This document shows, piece after piece, positions 28,201-39,441 of a stretch of 64,000 nucleotides of DNA; position 1 is the stretch's first letter, and each line of letters begins with the position of its first letter. The stretch comes from Aquamicrobium sp. Its GTDB lineage: Bacteria; Pseudomonadota; Alphaproteobacteria; Rhizobiales; Rhizobiaceae. Where the stretch lies: assembly GCA_019739225.1 (NCBI GenBank), contig JAHHDT010000006.1:377823-441822 (forward strand). The letters run 5' to 3'. Both the position numbers and the translations under genes were made by a program. Below the pieces are notes generated by a model that was not told the DNA's origin, did no database searches, and was given only the letters and a program-made list of their open reading frames with translations.

Positions 28201-28728
28201 TCAGTGGACTTCGAGGCCGAGCTTCTGGGTCAGCCGGCGGAATCGCTGTGCTTCCAGCGGCAGGTCGGGACCTTCCGCCGCGCACACATTGCGGGCCATC
28301 GTCATCATGCCGTGTTTTTCGGCGCCGTCGAGCCGCTCGGCCAGAAATGGGCCGAGCTTGTCGATAACCACCGCAGTGTCGTCGATCTGGGCGGCCGCCC
28401 ATTTACCGTAGATAACGGCTTCCTCCAGCTTGTCGGGCGACGTCAGCTTGCCGATCTCGGCGCGGATCGTCTCTTCGCGGGCCGTTGAAAGTGCAACGTC
28501 GTCCGTTGCGACCGCTACGAGGATCGTCGCCGCGGCGACTATCGGGTCGTTCACGGCGGTCAGTGGCGAAAGCTGGTTCTGGTTGCGGATCTTCTTGCGT
28601 CGCATCGACCCGCGCATACGGCCGACCGCATCCACCACCTCGCCCGCAGCATCATGCGCGGCGCGCAGGCGATACCACCAGAAACCCAGACCGGCGACGA
28701 CACCAAGCACAAGCAGAACAATATGCAT
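28201..28728 (-). CDS. Membrane-anchored TerB-like/unknown protein
   Basis: A 175-residue protein starting MHIVLLVLGVVAGLGFWWYRLRAA, one N-terminal membrane helix followed by a basic segment (RMRGSMRRKKIRNQ). The soluble all-helical domain contains DPIVAAATILVAVATDD and acidic helices, which weakly recalls the TerB fold, but I cannot assign it firmly. A longer start 29 codons upstream is possible. It stands alone and diverges from the YbaK gene. Confidence 0.65.
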   Translation of the reverse strand: MHIVLLVLGVVAGLGFWWYRLRAAHDAAGEVVDAVGRMRGSMRRKKIRNQNQLSPLTAVNDPIVAAATILVAVATDDVALSTAREETIRAEIGKLTSPDKLEEAVIYGKWAAAQIDDTAVVIDKLGPFLAERLDGAEKHGMMTMARNVCAAEGPDLPLEAQRFRRLTQKLGLEVH

Positions 28729-28844
28729 CAGGGAAGCCTCGAATAACCCCGCCCTGATGCGCTTATACTCACGGCTGCCGAACGCGACAAGTTTCCCGTA
28801 TGTCGGGTGTTGCATCGTCTCGCTGCCCGGATATTGTGCAGCGC

Positions 28845-29303
28845 ATGAGCCTTGAATCCGTACGCACTTTCTTCGCCAAAAAAGCCCCCGACATCTCCGT
28901 CATCGTCACCGAGCAGAGCTCTGCGACGGTCGATCTCGCAGCAACCGCGCACGGGGTCGAGCCGGCGCAGATCGCCAAGACGATCTGCTTGCGCGTCGGC
29001 GAACAGCCTATGCTGGTGGTAGCCGCCGGAACCGCGCGGCTGGACAACAAGAAGGCCAAGGCCGTTCTTGGCGGCAAGCCGCGCATGCTGGGCGCGGAAG
29101 AGGTCGTCGCCCTGACCAGCCATCCCATCGGCGGCGTCTGCCCTTTCGGGCTTCCACAGCCGTTGCCGGTCTATTGCGACGTTTCGCTCCAGCGCTTCGA
29201 GGAGGTCGTGCCTGCTGCCGGCGCGATCAACGCTGCGGTGCGCATCGCGCCGGACCGGCTGGCCGCGCTGACGGATGCCCAGTGGGTCGACGTCTGCCAG
29301 TAG
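28845..29303 (+). CDS. YbaK/EbsC-family aminoacyl-tRNA deacylase
   Basis: A 152-residue YbaK/ProX-like editing domain. The start is MSLESVRTFFAKKAPD. Typical segments are EPAQIAKTICLRVGEQPMLVVAAG, DNKKAKAVLGGKPRMLGAEEV and HPIGGVCPFGL, the last being the family's substrate-pocket loop. Such proteins deacylate mischarged tRNAs (Cys-tRNA-Pro, Ala-tRNA-Pro) in trans. Which mischarged tRNA it acts on is not visible. Confidence 0.9.
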   Translation: MSLESVRTFFAKKAPDISVIVTEQSSATVDLAATAHGVEPAQIAKTICLRVGEQPMLVVAAGTARLDNKKAKAVLGGKPRMLGAEEVVALTSHPIGGVCPFGLPQPLPVYCDVSLQRFEEVVPAAGAINAAVRIAPDRLAALTDAQWVDVCQ

Positions 29304-29409
29304 GCAAGTTTCCGTCGCATCATGGAACGCCGGGGCTTGCTGCCCTATGTTGAAGCGGAACCGTCGCGTCCGCGGCGGCAACGCAGCTCAATTTGCCAGG
29401 GAGAACACC

Positions 29410-29835
29410 ATGGATCGACACGCAACCGCGGTATGGAAGGGTAATCTGAAGGAAGGCACGGGTGCCATCGACCTTCAGAGCGGGGCCTTCTCCGCTCAGC
29501 CTTATTCGTTCAAGGCCCGCTTCGAGGACGAACAGGGCAAATCGGGCACGAATCCCGAGGAACTGATCGCGGCTGCCCATGCCGGCTGCTTTGCAATGCA
29601 GCTTTCGCATTTTCTGGCGGAGAACGGCACCCCGGCTGAAAAGCTGGAGGCGAAGGCCGTCGTCACCCTGGTGCCCGGCACCGGCATTACCGGCAGCGCG
29701 CTGACGCTTGTCGGCGCGGTTCCCGGTATCGACGAGGCCAAGTTCAAGGAGCTGGCGAACAAAGCCAAGGAAGGCTGCCCGGTTTCCAAGGCGCTGGGCG
29801 CTATCGACGTCACCCTCGACGCTCGCCTGGCCTGA
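29410..29835 (+). CDS. OsmC family peroxiredoxin-like protein
   Basis: A 141-residue organic-hydroperoxide reductase of the OsmC/Ohr family. The start is MDRHATAVWKGNLKEG, preceded by GGGAGAACACC. The two reactive cysteines are in AAHAGCFAMQLSHFL and KEGCPVSKALGAI. OsmC proteins detoxify organic peroxides and are usually induced by osmotic or oxidative stress. No OhrR regulator lies nearby, which fits OsmC rather than Ohr. It stands alone. Confidence 0.93.
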   Translation: MDRHATAVWKGNLKEGTGAIDLQSGAFSAQPYSFKARFEDEQGKSGTNPEELIAAAHAGCFAMQLSHFLAENGTPAEKLEAKAVVTLVPGTGITGSALTLVGAVPGIDEAKFKELANKAKEGCPVSKALGAIDVTLDARLA

Positions 29836-29841
29836 CCGATT

Positions 29842-29872
29842 TCGCGGGCGCGGCCATCGGCAGCGCCCGCGA
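29842..29872 (+). terminator. Hairpin after osmC, possible terminator
   Basis: A perfect 10-bp GC-rich stem (29842-29851 with 29863-29872) with an 11-nt loop begins 6 bp after the osmC stop. No T run follows, so termination by this alone is uncertain. Confidence 0.45.
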
Positions 29873-29996
29873 CATATTCGGCAATGCTAATCGGTTGGTC
29901 CCGCAACGTAAGAACGTCTTTCCGGGCCACTTCGAAACCAAAAACCGTGCTGCCGCGTTAGAATTACACCGGAAACGCAACATCCGGGAGGAACGT

Positions 29997-31121
29997 ATGC
30001 TGCAGACAAGGGAGGCGCGCACGCTGCGCCCGGTCACTGCTTCGTCGACATTGAAACTGACCGACATCACCGCGAAGGCCGCTCGGCTTGCCGCCTTCGA
30101 CAATCACGAACAGATCTGGCTCGGTCAGGACGACGAACGTGGTCTCACCGCCATCGTCGCGATCCACAACACCGCGCTTGGACCTGCACTGGGTGGCACG
30201 CGGGTGTGGCCGCATGCGACGTTCGACGCCGCACTCACCGACGCGCTGCGGCTTTCGCGCGGCATGACCTTCAAGTCTGCCATCGCGCGCATGCCGTTCG
30301 GCGGCGGCAAGGCCGTGATAAAGGCGGATTCGAAGACTGAAAAGACGCCGGCAATGCTCGAGGCCTATGCCGAGATGCTGGCGGCCCTGAACGGCCAGTA
30401 CTACACCGGCGAAGATGTCGGGCTGACGCTCGATGACGCCAACTTCCTGCGTGAACGCACGCCGAATGTGTCCGGCACCACCGTTGGCGGCAGCGGCAAC
30501 CCTTCGCCCGTTACGGCGCTCGGGACGTTCCTGGGCGTCAAGGCTGCGTTGAAGCACGCGCGCGGTTCGGATGCCTTTTCAGGCCTGCGTATCGCCGTTC
30601 AGGGGCTGGGCTCCGTTGGTTGGTCGCTCTGCGAGCAGCTTCACAGCGAAGGCGCCTCGCTGATTGTCGCCGACATCGACGAACTGCGCGCGGCCAAGGC
30701 GAAGGACGCCTTCGGTGCCGAGGTGGTGGAAACGGAGACGATCGTCGCGGCCGAGGCCGATCTGTTCGCACCATGCGCGCTGGGCGGGGTCTTGTCGGCT
30801 GACACGATCCCGTATCTCAAGGCGCGCATTGTCGCCGGTGCGGCCAACAACCAGCTCGCACGCCATGAGGATGCGGCTCATATGATGCGGCGCGGCGTGC
30901 TCTACGCGCCCGACTACGTCATCAATGCCGGCGGCCTCATCAACGTGGCCGCCGAGCTTGCGCCGGAAGGTTATGACCGGACGGAGGTCATGCGGCATGT
31001 GGCGCTTATCCCCGAGACGCTGACGGACATCTTCCAGCGCGCGGAGGCCGAACAGCGGCCCACCAACGACATTGCGCAGGCGATGGCCGAAGAGTGCATA
31101 ACGCGCGCGCGCCCCGCCTGA
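29997..31121 (+). CDS. Leu/Glu/Phe/Val dehydrogenase (leucine dehydrogenase-like)
   Basis: A 374-residue NAD-dependent amino-acid dehydrogenase. Start at MLQTREARTL, 4 nt after GGGAGGA. The catalytic region has ALGGTRVWP, the lysine in FKSAIARMPFGGGKAVI and the Asp in EDVG. The Rossmann domain has AVQGLGSVGWSLCE. Length is near that of leucine dehydrogenases, much shorter than hexameric glutamate dehydrogenases. It likely deaminates branched-chain amino acids, but substrate prediction among the family is unreliable. Confidence 0.9.
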   Translation: MLQTREARTLRPVTASSTLKLTDITAKAARLAAFDNHEQIWLGQDDERGLTAIVAIHNTALGPALGGTRVWPHATFDAALTDALRLSRGMTFKSAIARMPFGGGKAVIKADSKTEKTPAMLEAYAEMLAALNGQYYTGEDVGLTLDDANFLRERTPNVSGTTVGGSGNPSPVTALGTFLGVKAALKHARGSDAFSGLRIAVQGLGSVGWSLCEQLHSEGASLIVADIDELRAAKAKDAFGAEVVETETIVAAEADLFAPCALGGVLSADTIPYLKARIVAGAANNQLARHEDAAHMMRRGVLYAPDYVINAGGLINVAAELAPEGYDRTEVMRHVALIPETLTDIFQRAEAEQRPTNDIAQAMAEECITRARPA

Positions 31122-31206
31122 CCAACCTTTTCAGGGGAACCGGACGGGAGAACCGCACGCAGAATGCGGCCCCGGACGGGTTTTTCAGGCGGATTTTTGC
31201 TCGCAG

Positions 31207-31788
31207 CTACTCTGCCGCGAGTGCTTTTTCGATTTCCGGCATCAGGCCGGTGACGATCGAATCCGGCGTGAACGGGCCGACATGTTTCCATGCGATGCGG
31301 CCGTCCTTTCCAACCAGAAACGTCTCCGGCACGCCGTAGACGCCCCAGTCGATCGCCGCGCGGCCATTGCCGTCGACTCCGATCTGCGCGTAGGGATTGC
31401 CGAGTTCGCCCAGGAAGCGCCGGGCGTTTTCCGGTCTGTCCTTGTAGTTGAGGCCGGCTACGACGATGCGGGGATCCTGCGCCATCTGCATCAGCAGCGG
31501 ATGCTCCTGCCGGCAGGGCGCACACCACGAAGCCCAGACATTGACCAATGTCACCTTGCCCTCGAACCGGGTCGAATCGAGACCAGGCAGGCCGGTACCG
31601 TCCAGCGGGGGGAGGGACGTTTGCGGAGCCTCGGCGCCGATCAGCGCGGATGGCACCACCGAGTTGTCGCGGCCGGAAAGAAGCTGGGCGAGAAAGATGG
31701 CCGCAAGCGCCATGAAAAGCCCAAGCGGCAGCAGGGCCAGCCAGAGCCGCCGCGACCTGGGCGTTTCGCCTTGCGTTTCGGTGCTCAT
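31207..31788 (-). CDS. ccmG: Thiol:disulfide interchange protein CcmG/DsbE
   Basis: A 193-residue membrane-tethered thioredoxin for cytochrome c maturation. An N-terminal helix (LWLALLPLGLFMALAAIFLAQLL) is followed by a periplasmic domain with the active site WCAPC in NVWASWCAPCRQEHP. The cis-proline region GVYGVPETFLV is typical. It reduces apocytochrome c CXXCH cysteines before heme attachment. The start overlaps the ccmD stop by 4 bp, so it is the last gene of the leftward ccm set. Confidence 0.95.
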   Translation of the reverse strand: MSTETQGETPRSRRLWLALLPLGLFMALAAIFLAQLLSGRDNSVVPSALIGAEAPQTSLPPLDGTGLPGLDSTRFEGKVTLVNVWASWCAPCRQEHPLLMQMAQDPRIVVAGLNYKDRPENARRFLGELGNPYAQIGVDGNGRAAIDWGVYGVPETFLVGKDGRIAWKHVGPFTPDSIVTGLMPEIEKALAAE

Positions 31789-31955
31789 TGCGCCGATGGC
31801 CTCGCGTCAGAGCGGCGGCGGATGCCTGCCGCCTCGAGCCGGGACAATTCATGCTTGCGGTTGCGCTGGTCGATCAGAATCCAGCCGATCAGGCCAAGGA
31901 TCACCAACGCGGAGATGCCATAGGCGGCAGAGACGTAGAGGGCATGCGCGCTCAC
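31785..31955 (-). CDS. ccmD: Heme exporter protein CcmD
   Basis: A 56-residue protein with a GTG start overlapping the ccmC stop (GTGA). One membrane helix (AAYGISALVILGLIGWILID) is followed by a basic cytoplasmic tail (QRNRKHELSRLEAAGIRRR), the classic CcmD layout. CcmD stabilises the CcmABC-CcmE heme-chaperone complex. Too short to be called without its context, but position between ccmC and ccmG settles it. Confidence 0.93.
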   Translation of the reverse strand: MSAHALYVSAAYGISALVILGLIGWILIDQRNRKHELSRLEAAGIRRRSDARPSAQ

Positions 31956-32725
31956 GGGGCGGCCCTTTCCGCATCGGCGGAGCGGGCGGCGAGCCGGCGC
32001 ATGGCGGTAACCCGGCGTCGCCAGATTTCCGTTCGCATCGCCATCATGTGCAGGGTGAAGAACAGCAGCGTGAAGCCAAGCGCGCAGACGAGCAGGGGCC
32101 AAAGCAGCGTCGGATGAATCGTGGGGCCGTCGAGCCGGATGACCGACGCCGGCTGGTGCAGCGTATTCCACCAGTCGACCGAGAACTTGATGATGGGGAT
32201 GTTGATGAAGCCGACCAGCGTGACGATCGCCGCAGCGCGCGCGCTGCGGGAAGGATCGTCGAGCGCGCGCGTCAGCGCGATGATGCCCAGATACATCAGG
32301 AACAGGATGAATACGGAGGTCAGGCGTGCGTCCCACACCCACCATGTGCCCCACATCGGCTTGCCCCAGATCGAACCGGTGGCGAGCGCGAGCAGCGTGA
32401 ATGCGGCGCCGACGGGTGCGGCGGCTTTCAGCGACACGTCCGCCAGCGGATGCCGCCAGACCAGCGTGCCGAGCGCCGAGACGGCCATCAGCGAGTAGCA
32501 CATCATCGCCAGCCACGCGAACGGCACATGGAGATACATGATCCGCACGGTGATGCCCTGCTGGTAGTCTTCGGGTGCTGCGAAACCCATCCATATGCCG
32601 ACTGCCAGCGTCAGCGCCGAAAGTGCTGCCAGCCACGGCACGAGCCTGTCGGCCAGCGCGACGAAACGGGTCGGGTTGGCGAGGTCGATCCAGCGTGCTG
32701 ACTGTGCGGTTGCAGTGTCGCTCAT
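31952..32725 (-). CDS. ccmC: Heme ABC transporter permease CcmC
   Basis: A 257-residue protein with six membrane helices. The tryptophan-rich heme-handling WWD motif is seen as GTWWVWDARLTS, flanked by the conserved His residues in YLHVPFAW and LHQPAS. CcmC delivers heme to CcmE in the periplasm. It is 79 bp downstream of ccmB and overlaps ccmD. Intact. Confidence 0.96.
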   Translation of the reverse strand: MSDTATAQSARWIDLANPTRFVALADRLVPWLAALSALTLAVGIWMGFAAPEDYQQGITVRIMYLHVPFAWLAMMCYSLMAVSALGTLVWRHPLADVSLKAAAPVGAAFTLLALATGSIWGKPMWGTWWVWDARLTSVFILFLMYLGIIALTRALDDPSRSARAAAIVTLVGFINIPIIKFSVDWWNTLHQPASVIRLDGPTIHPTLLWPLLVCALGFTLLFFTLHMMAMRTEIWRRRVTAMRRLAARSADAERAAP

Positions 32726-32804
32726 GCGCTTTTCTTAGGCTTAGGCTCGGGCGCTTGCAATTGCGGCGGATCAAACTCGCGTGAGTGTCTTCGCCGCACG
32801 ACCG

Positions 32805-33470
32805 TCAGTCGGACCCGCCCTTGAGGGCCAAAGCAGCGGCAAACGGCCCGATCACGGCGAAGAACAACGTCAAGGCGGCAAGAATGAGGAAGGGCGGGAG
32901 GAATGGATCGGGATCGTTGACCGCCCCGTAAGCTGCGGACACCCCGAAGATCAGCACGGGTATGGTCAGCGGCAGGACAAGCACCGATACAAGCAAGCCG
33001 CCGCGCGGCAGAGCGACCGCGACCGCGGCTCCGACCGCGCCGATGAAGGCAATGGCCGGCGTGCCGACCAGCAGCGTCAGCGTCGTCGCGCCGATGCCGA
33101 GTGGGTCCATGTTCATGAACAGGCCAAGCAGCGGCGAGGCGACCACCAGCGGCAGCACGGCGGCCGTCCAGTGGGCGAGGCATTTGACGAAGACGCTCAG
33201 CGCCAGCATGTGACGGCCTTCCGTCAGCAGGATCACGTCCAGCGCGCCGTCCTCGCGTTCGGCCTGGAACAGCCGGTCGAGGCCGAGCAGCGAGGCCAGA
33301 AGCGCCCCGATCCACAGGATGGCGGGGCCGATGCGGGCCAGCAGGTTGAGGTCCGGTCCGACGCCGAACGGCACCACGGCGACTACTGCGAGGAAGAACA
33401 GGATACCCACCAGCGCCCCGCCGCCGGCCCGGATGCCAAGGCGCAGGTCGCGGACGAAGAGGGCTAGCAT
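32805..33470 (-). CDS. ccmB: Heme exporter protein CcmB
   Basis: A 221-residue membrane protein with six hydrophobic segments. It starts MLALFVRDLRLGIRAGGGAL, and the family stretches FQAEREDGALDVILLTEG and KCLAHWTAAVLPLVV are visible. CcmB forms the CcmAB ABC unit that releases holo-CcmE. The gap to ccmA is 223 bp instead of the usual few bases, because an inverted repeat lies there. Confidence 0.95.
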   Translation of the reverse strand: MLALFVRDLRLGIRAGGGALVGILFFLAVVAVVPFGVGPDLNLLARIGPAILWIGALLASLLGLDRLFQAEREDGALDVILLTEGRHMLALSVFVKCLAHWTAAVLPLVVASPLLGLFMNMDPLGIGATTLTLLVGTPAIAFIGAVGAAVAVALPRGGLLVSVLVLPLTIPVLIFGVSAAYGAVNDPDPFLPPFLILAALTLFFAVIGPFAAALALKGGSD

Positions 33471-33514
33471 GGGGCTTCATGCCCAGGTCTGGGTAGGCAA
33501 ATAGCAGCCTTGAG

Positions 33515-33688
33515 CCCTATGTTGCCCCCCTCTGTCCTGCCGGACATCTCCCCCACGAGGGGGGAGATCAGCCGGCCGCGCGGCTTTCGCCAATCGCCGG
33601 CGTTGCAGTAGGAACGGTGCGCGCTAAGCTGCCCATCTCCCCCCTCGTTGGGGCGATGTCCGGCAGGACAGAGGGGGGCAACGTAGGG
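33515..33688. repeat. 54-bp near-perfect inverted repeat between ccmB and ccmA
   Basis: The left arm (33515-33568) and right arm (33635-33688) are reverse complements at 51 of 54 positions, with a 66-bp spacer. Each arm also contains a smaller palindrome around ATCTCCCC and GGGGAGAT. It resembles the repeated CTGTCCTGCCGGACATC palindromes common in Mesorhizobium-like genomes. It fills nearly the whole gap between ccmA and ccmB and could fold in the ccm mRNA. Confidence 0.93.
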
Positions 33689-33693
33689 AGCCG

Positions 33694-34305
33694 TCATTCC
33701 CGGTGCTCTCCCATCTTCAAAGCCCGCGCCCCTTCCAGCCCCAGCGGCAGGTGGGTGGCGGCGAGGATGATGCCGCCGTCCTCCAGGTGCGCCCGCATGA
33801 GCGCTGCAAACTGTGCTTCCGATGCCTTGTCGAGCCCTGCCGTTGGTTCGTCTAGCAGCCAGACCGGACGGTAGCTGACAAGCAGCCTGGCGATGGCGAT
33901 ACGCCGTTTTTGTCCCGTGGAAAGGTAGCCGTAAGGCAGGTGGCCGATATGCGGCAGGCCGACCATCTCAAGCGCCTCGTCGATCGTGAGGTGCGGCTCG
34001 CCGGCAAAGTCCTGCCAGAAATGCAGGTTCTCATCCACGCTCAGCGCTGTCTTCATCGCGTTGGCGTGGCCGAGATAGTGGCAGGCCGAGGCTATGTCTG
34101 GCCATTGCTCGCCGCCACCGTCCAGCCGAATCAGGCCGCCGCTTGCCGGCAGGAGGCCGGCGACAATGCGCAGCAGCGTCGACTTGCCGGACCCGTTCGG
34201 GCCGGTCACGACGAGGCCTTCGCCCTCTCCGATGGCAAAGCTTACATCGGAGAAAACCGGCTCTCCGCCGCGTTCTCCCGCCAGGTTCTCGGCAATCAGC
34301 CGCAT
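33694..34305 (-). CDS. ccmA: Heme exporter ATPase CcmA
   Basis: A 203-residue ABC ATPase. The start is MRLIAENLAGERGGEPVF. Walker A is GPNGSGKSTLL, the signature is LSTGQKRRIAIARLL and Walker B is VWLLDEPTAGLDK. The ABC signature reads LSTGQ, normal for CcmA. It is the first gene of the leftward ccm cluster; the ICE-like dyad lies about 70 bp upstream of its start. Confidence 0.95.
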   Translation of the reverse strand: MRLIAENLAGERGGEPVFSDVSFAIGEGEGLVVTGPNGSGKSTLLRIVAGLLPASGGLIRLDGGGEQWPDIASACHYLGHANAMKTALSVDENLHFWQDFAGEPHLTIDEALEMVGLPHIGHLPYGYLSTGQKRRIAIARLLVSYRPVWLLDEPTAGLDKASEAQFAALMRAHLEDGGIILAATHLPLGLEGARALKMGEHRE

Positions 34306-34371
34306 GCCTTCCAGTTCTCCGGCTGCGCCGGACCACCCGGTGCGATGCAGCAAATTCACCCCAAAGCGCTC

Positions 34372-34384
34372 TAGAACTATTCTA
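34372..34384. promoter_or_regulatory. ICE-like (Irr-box) dyad between ccmA and acnA
   Basis: A perfect 13-bp dyad, TAGAACTATTCTA, matches the core of the iron control element bound by Irr in Rhizobiales (TAGAA-N3-TTCTA within a longer AT-rich dyad). It lies about 70 bp upstream of ccmA and 200 bp upstream of acnA. Both heme-dependent cytochrome c maturation and Fe-S aconitase are plausible Irr targets. On the minus strand it overlaps a -10-like TAGAAT. Confidence 0.55.
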
Positions 34385-34583
34385 CGAAATTCTCTATATG
34401 CGGGGCAACCGTGCCAGCGGTCGGCACGGGAACCATATTGCGCCGAACCAGCGCGCGCGCCGCCTTGAACGGCCGGGTCGCACGGGAACGGACAGCGGAA
34501 ATGACCGTACCCGCACCTTTGCGCGTGATGAGCATGCACTGGCGTCCGTTACCCAATCGGCAACCGAACGTTAGGGATCGCAC

Positions 34584-37274
<2,691 letters not shown>

Positions 37275-37754
37275 TCACCAGCCGGGAAACGAAATGCCAA
37301 GCGCCTCGGTTTCATCGTTGATGATGCCGAGGCGCGCTTCCATCGCCGCAATTTCCTCCGGCGTGATGGTCCTAAGGGCCTCGATCTCCAGGAATAGCTG
37401 CTCCAGGCCGCCCGGCGTCACCGTGGCGAACATCTGGCCGTCCTCGTCACTGATATTCACCCAGCCATGACGCACATGTGGCGGCAGCACCACAACCGAG
37501 CCGGGCGGTGCGTCGAACTCTTCGTCGCCGCAACGGAAGCGATAGAAGCCTCGGATCACACGGAAAACCTCGGTTTCGCGCGTGTGGATGTGCGGCGCCG
37601 GGCCTTTGCCGGGTGGCGTGAACGTCTCCCACATGCCGAAGGCGCCATCGGTCTCGGCAGCGGTAGCGTGCACGATCACGCGCGCGCCGAAGGGCGTTCG
37701 CCCAATGCGCTCACTGCCCGGTATCGATACGACTGCGCTTGTGAAGCTGGACAT
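37275..37754 (-). CDS. Cupin domain protein
   Basis: A 159-residue single-cupin protein. The first cupin motif is seen as GPAPHIHTRETEVFRVIRGFYRF with HxH and Glu metal ligands; the second is PPGSVVVLPPHVRHGWVN. The metal ligand set (two His, Glu, and the later His) is intact, so it probably binds a divalent metal. The substrate is unknown. Its stop abuts the acnA stop (convergent, no gap). Confidence 0.85.
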   Translation of the reverse strand: MSSFTSAVVSIPGSERIGRTPFGARVIVHATAAETDGAFGMWETFTPPGKGPAPHIHTRETEVFRVIRGFYRFRCGDEEFDAPPGSVVVLPPHVRHGWVNISDEDGQMFATVTPGGLEQLFLEIEALRTITPEEIAAMEARLGIINDETEALGISFPGW

Positions 37755-37833
37755 GGGAACGACCTCGCCGTGTCATCCCCGATCATACCATAGTTGCGGG
37801 AAGGCGACGCTTACCGCAAAGGGGTCGGCAGGT

Positions 37834-38535
37834 TCATCCGGCCGATTGAACAGGTGGTCGTCCGAGCCTCGCATCGGTAGCCGCACCATATCGCGCCACG
37901 GCGGCCAGCAGGACGCCCAGAAGCAGCCCGTTGAGCGTGTGCCACAGGAAGTGCGTGCCGAGCGGCATCGCCTCGCACACATGCGGGTCGAGCGCGCGGA
38001 AGCTGACGGAGGCTACGAAGATGCCGGCCGCTGCCAGGTTGTACCAGCCGGCCGGGTGGCCGCTGCGCAGAACCAGCACACCGAACACGAACAGCGCCAG
38101 GAACGGCGGCAGGTAGCCGGTCGAACCGTTGGAGGCGTCACGCAGCCAGTCTGGCACGAGTGCGGTGAGAACGCCTGCCACGACATAAAACGCCAAGAAG
38201 ACCGCCAGCGAAGACGGCCACGAAAGGCTCATGAAACGGCGCAGGTTGAACAGCGTGTATGCAAGCGTGAAGCCGGCTATCGGCAGGATGTCGGCCCACA
38301 TCGTGAGCCGGGTGGCGAAGGTGTGAAACAGGAAGGAGCCGGCCCCGATCGCCACCACCCACCAGCACAGCAATTCAGAGAAGGTGTCACTCCCGCGCCG
38401 CCGTGTCGCATAAAGGCCCCACAGACCGGCAATGACGAAGGCGAGATTGGTCAGTGCGTTGATCGGTTCCGACCAGAATTCCGGGCCGGTTCTTTCGCAA
38501 TAGAGGTCGAAACGGGTCTGCAGATCGTCAAACAT
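37834..38535 (-). CDS. Alkaline-ceramidase/CREST-family integral membrane hydrolase
   Basis: A 233-residue protein with seven hydrophobic segments. The conserved CREST motifs are visible: Ser-x3-His in GAGSFLFHTFATRLTMWADILP, and the two C-terminal His in GTHFLWHTLNGLLLG. These are the zinc and catalytic positions of alkaline ceramidases. The family hydrolyses ceramides or related lipids; whether this organism makes sphingolipids is not shown here. It begins near MFDDLQTRFDLYCERTGPEFW, typical for bacterial members. Confidence 0.82.
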   Translation of the reverse strand: MFDDLQTRFDLYCERTGPEFWSEPINALTNLAFVIAGLWGLYATRRRGSDTFSELLCWWVVAIGAGSFLFHTFATRLTMWADILPIAGFTLAYTLFNLRRFMSLSWPSSLAVFLAFYVVAGVLTALVPDWLRDASNGSTGYLPPFLALFVFGVLVLRSGHPAGWYNLAAAGIFVASVSFRALDPHVCEAMPLGTHFLWHTLNGLLLGVLLAAVARYGAATDARLGRPPVQSAG

Positions 38536-38679
38536 TCGCGGCTCCGGAATGCGGCGTCAGCGATTGGTACAAAAATTTCACCGCAACGTGACTTTCCGTT
38601 GAGGGCGTGGCTGCCTAATCTGCGCAGCCATCAAGAAGGGTCCGGTCGGGGACCCGACAGGGAAATTCGGAAACAACCA

Positions 38680-39441
38680 TTGGGCGTGAACCTTCTGAGG
38701 CTGGCGACGGCCGTGCTCCTGCTTGCATTGCCCTATGGCGCGCTCGCCGAGGAAAATGTCAAGCGGCCGAAGGCTGTCGTGGAGCTCTTCACAAGCCAGG
38801 GCTGCAACTCCTGTCCGCCGGCTGACGAGATGTTGAGTCGTCTCGCGTTGGGCGGGGATGTCGTGGCGCTCGCCTATCACGTCGATTACTGGGACTATCT
38901 CGGCTGGCGCGACACGCTTGCCAGCGCCGACAACACCGCTCGCCAGCAGGAATACAACCGCGCCTTCGGAAACCGCTCCGTCTATACGCCTCAGGCGATC
39001 GTCAACGGCCGCCGGCAGATGAACGGCGCCAAGCGGGGCAAGGTCGAAGCGGCCATAGAGCGCATGGCCCGCACCTCGGAAGGCATGGTGGTCGACGTCA
39101 AGGTCTCCTACAGCGGCGACTCGGTCATCATCGAGACCGGCGAACTGCCGCGTTCCGTCGACGAGGCGCATGTGGTGCTGGTCTATTTCAACGCTGCAAG
39201 CGAGGTCGAGATAACCCGCGGCGAAAACCGGGGCCGTAGCTTTACCTATCTCAACGCCGTGTCCGGCTTCCATTCGGCTGGCATGTGGCACGGCAAGGAG
39301 GCGCGCTTCGAACTGCCGATGAGCGAGGTTGCCAAGAAGGGCGCCGGCGGCTGCGCCGTGCTCGTGCAGGAAATGGTTTCCGGCGGACTGCCGGGTCCGA
39401 TCCTGGGCGCGGCGATCGTCACACGTCCCCCAAGCTGGTGA
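38680..39441 (+). CDS. DUF1223 secreted thioredoxin-like protein
   Basis: About 253 residues with a signal peptide (LLRLATAVLLLALPYGALA). The DUF1223 domain begins AVVELFTSQGCNSCPPADEMLSRLA, whose CNSC is a CxxC redox motif in a thioredoxin-like fold. VDYWDYLGWRDTLAS and YTPQAIVNGRRQM are family hallmarks. The function is not established. The start is a TTG at 38680 placed 8 nt after GGA; a GTG two codons later is possible. Confidence 0.85.
   Translation: MGVNLLRLATAVLLLALPYGALAEENVKRPKAVVELFTSQGCNSCPPADEMLSRLALGGDVVALAYHVDYWDYLGWRDTLASADNTARQQEYNRAFGNRSVYTPQAIVNGRRQMNGAKRGKVEAAIERMARTSEGMVVDVKVSYSGDSVIIETGELPRSVDEAHVVLVYFNAASEVEITRGENRGRSFTYLNAVSGFHSAGMWHGKEARFELPMSEVAKKGAGGCAVLVQEMVSGGLPGPILGAAIVTRPPSW

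Noticed and set aside
29304-29409. EcfG-type general stress promoter upstream of osmC
   Set aside because: GGAAC is present twice but no CGTT lies at the required 16-17 bp spacing.
31122-31206. Terminator between leucine-dehydrogenase-like gene and ccmG
   Set aside because: Only a 5-bp stem with poor continuity to two T runs was seen; too weak to list.
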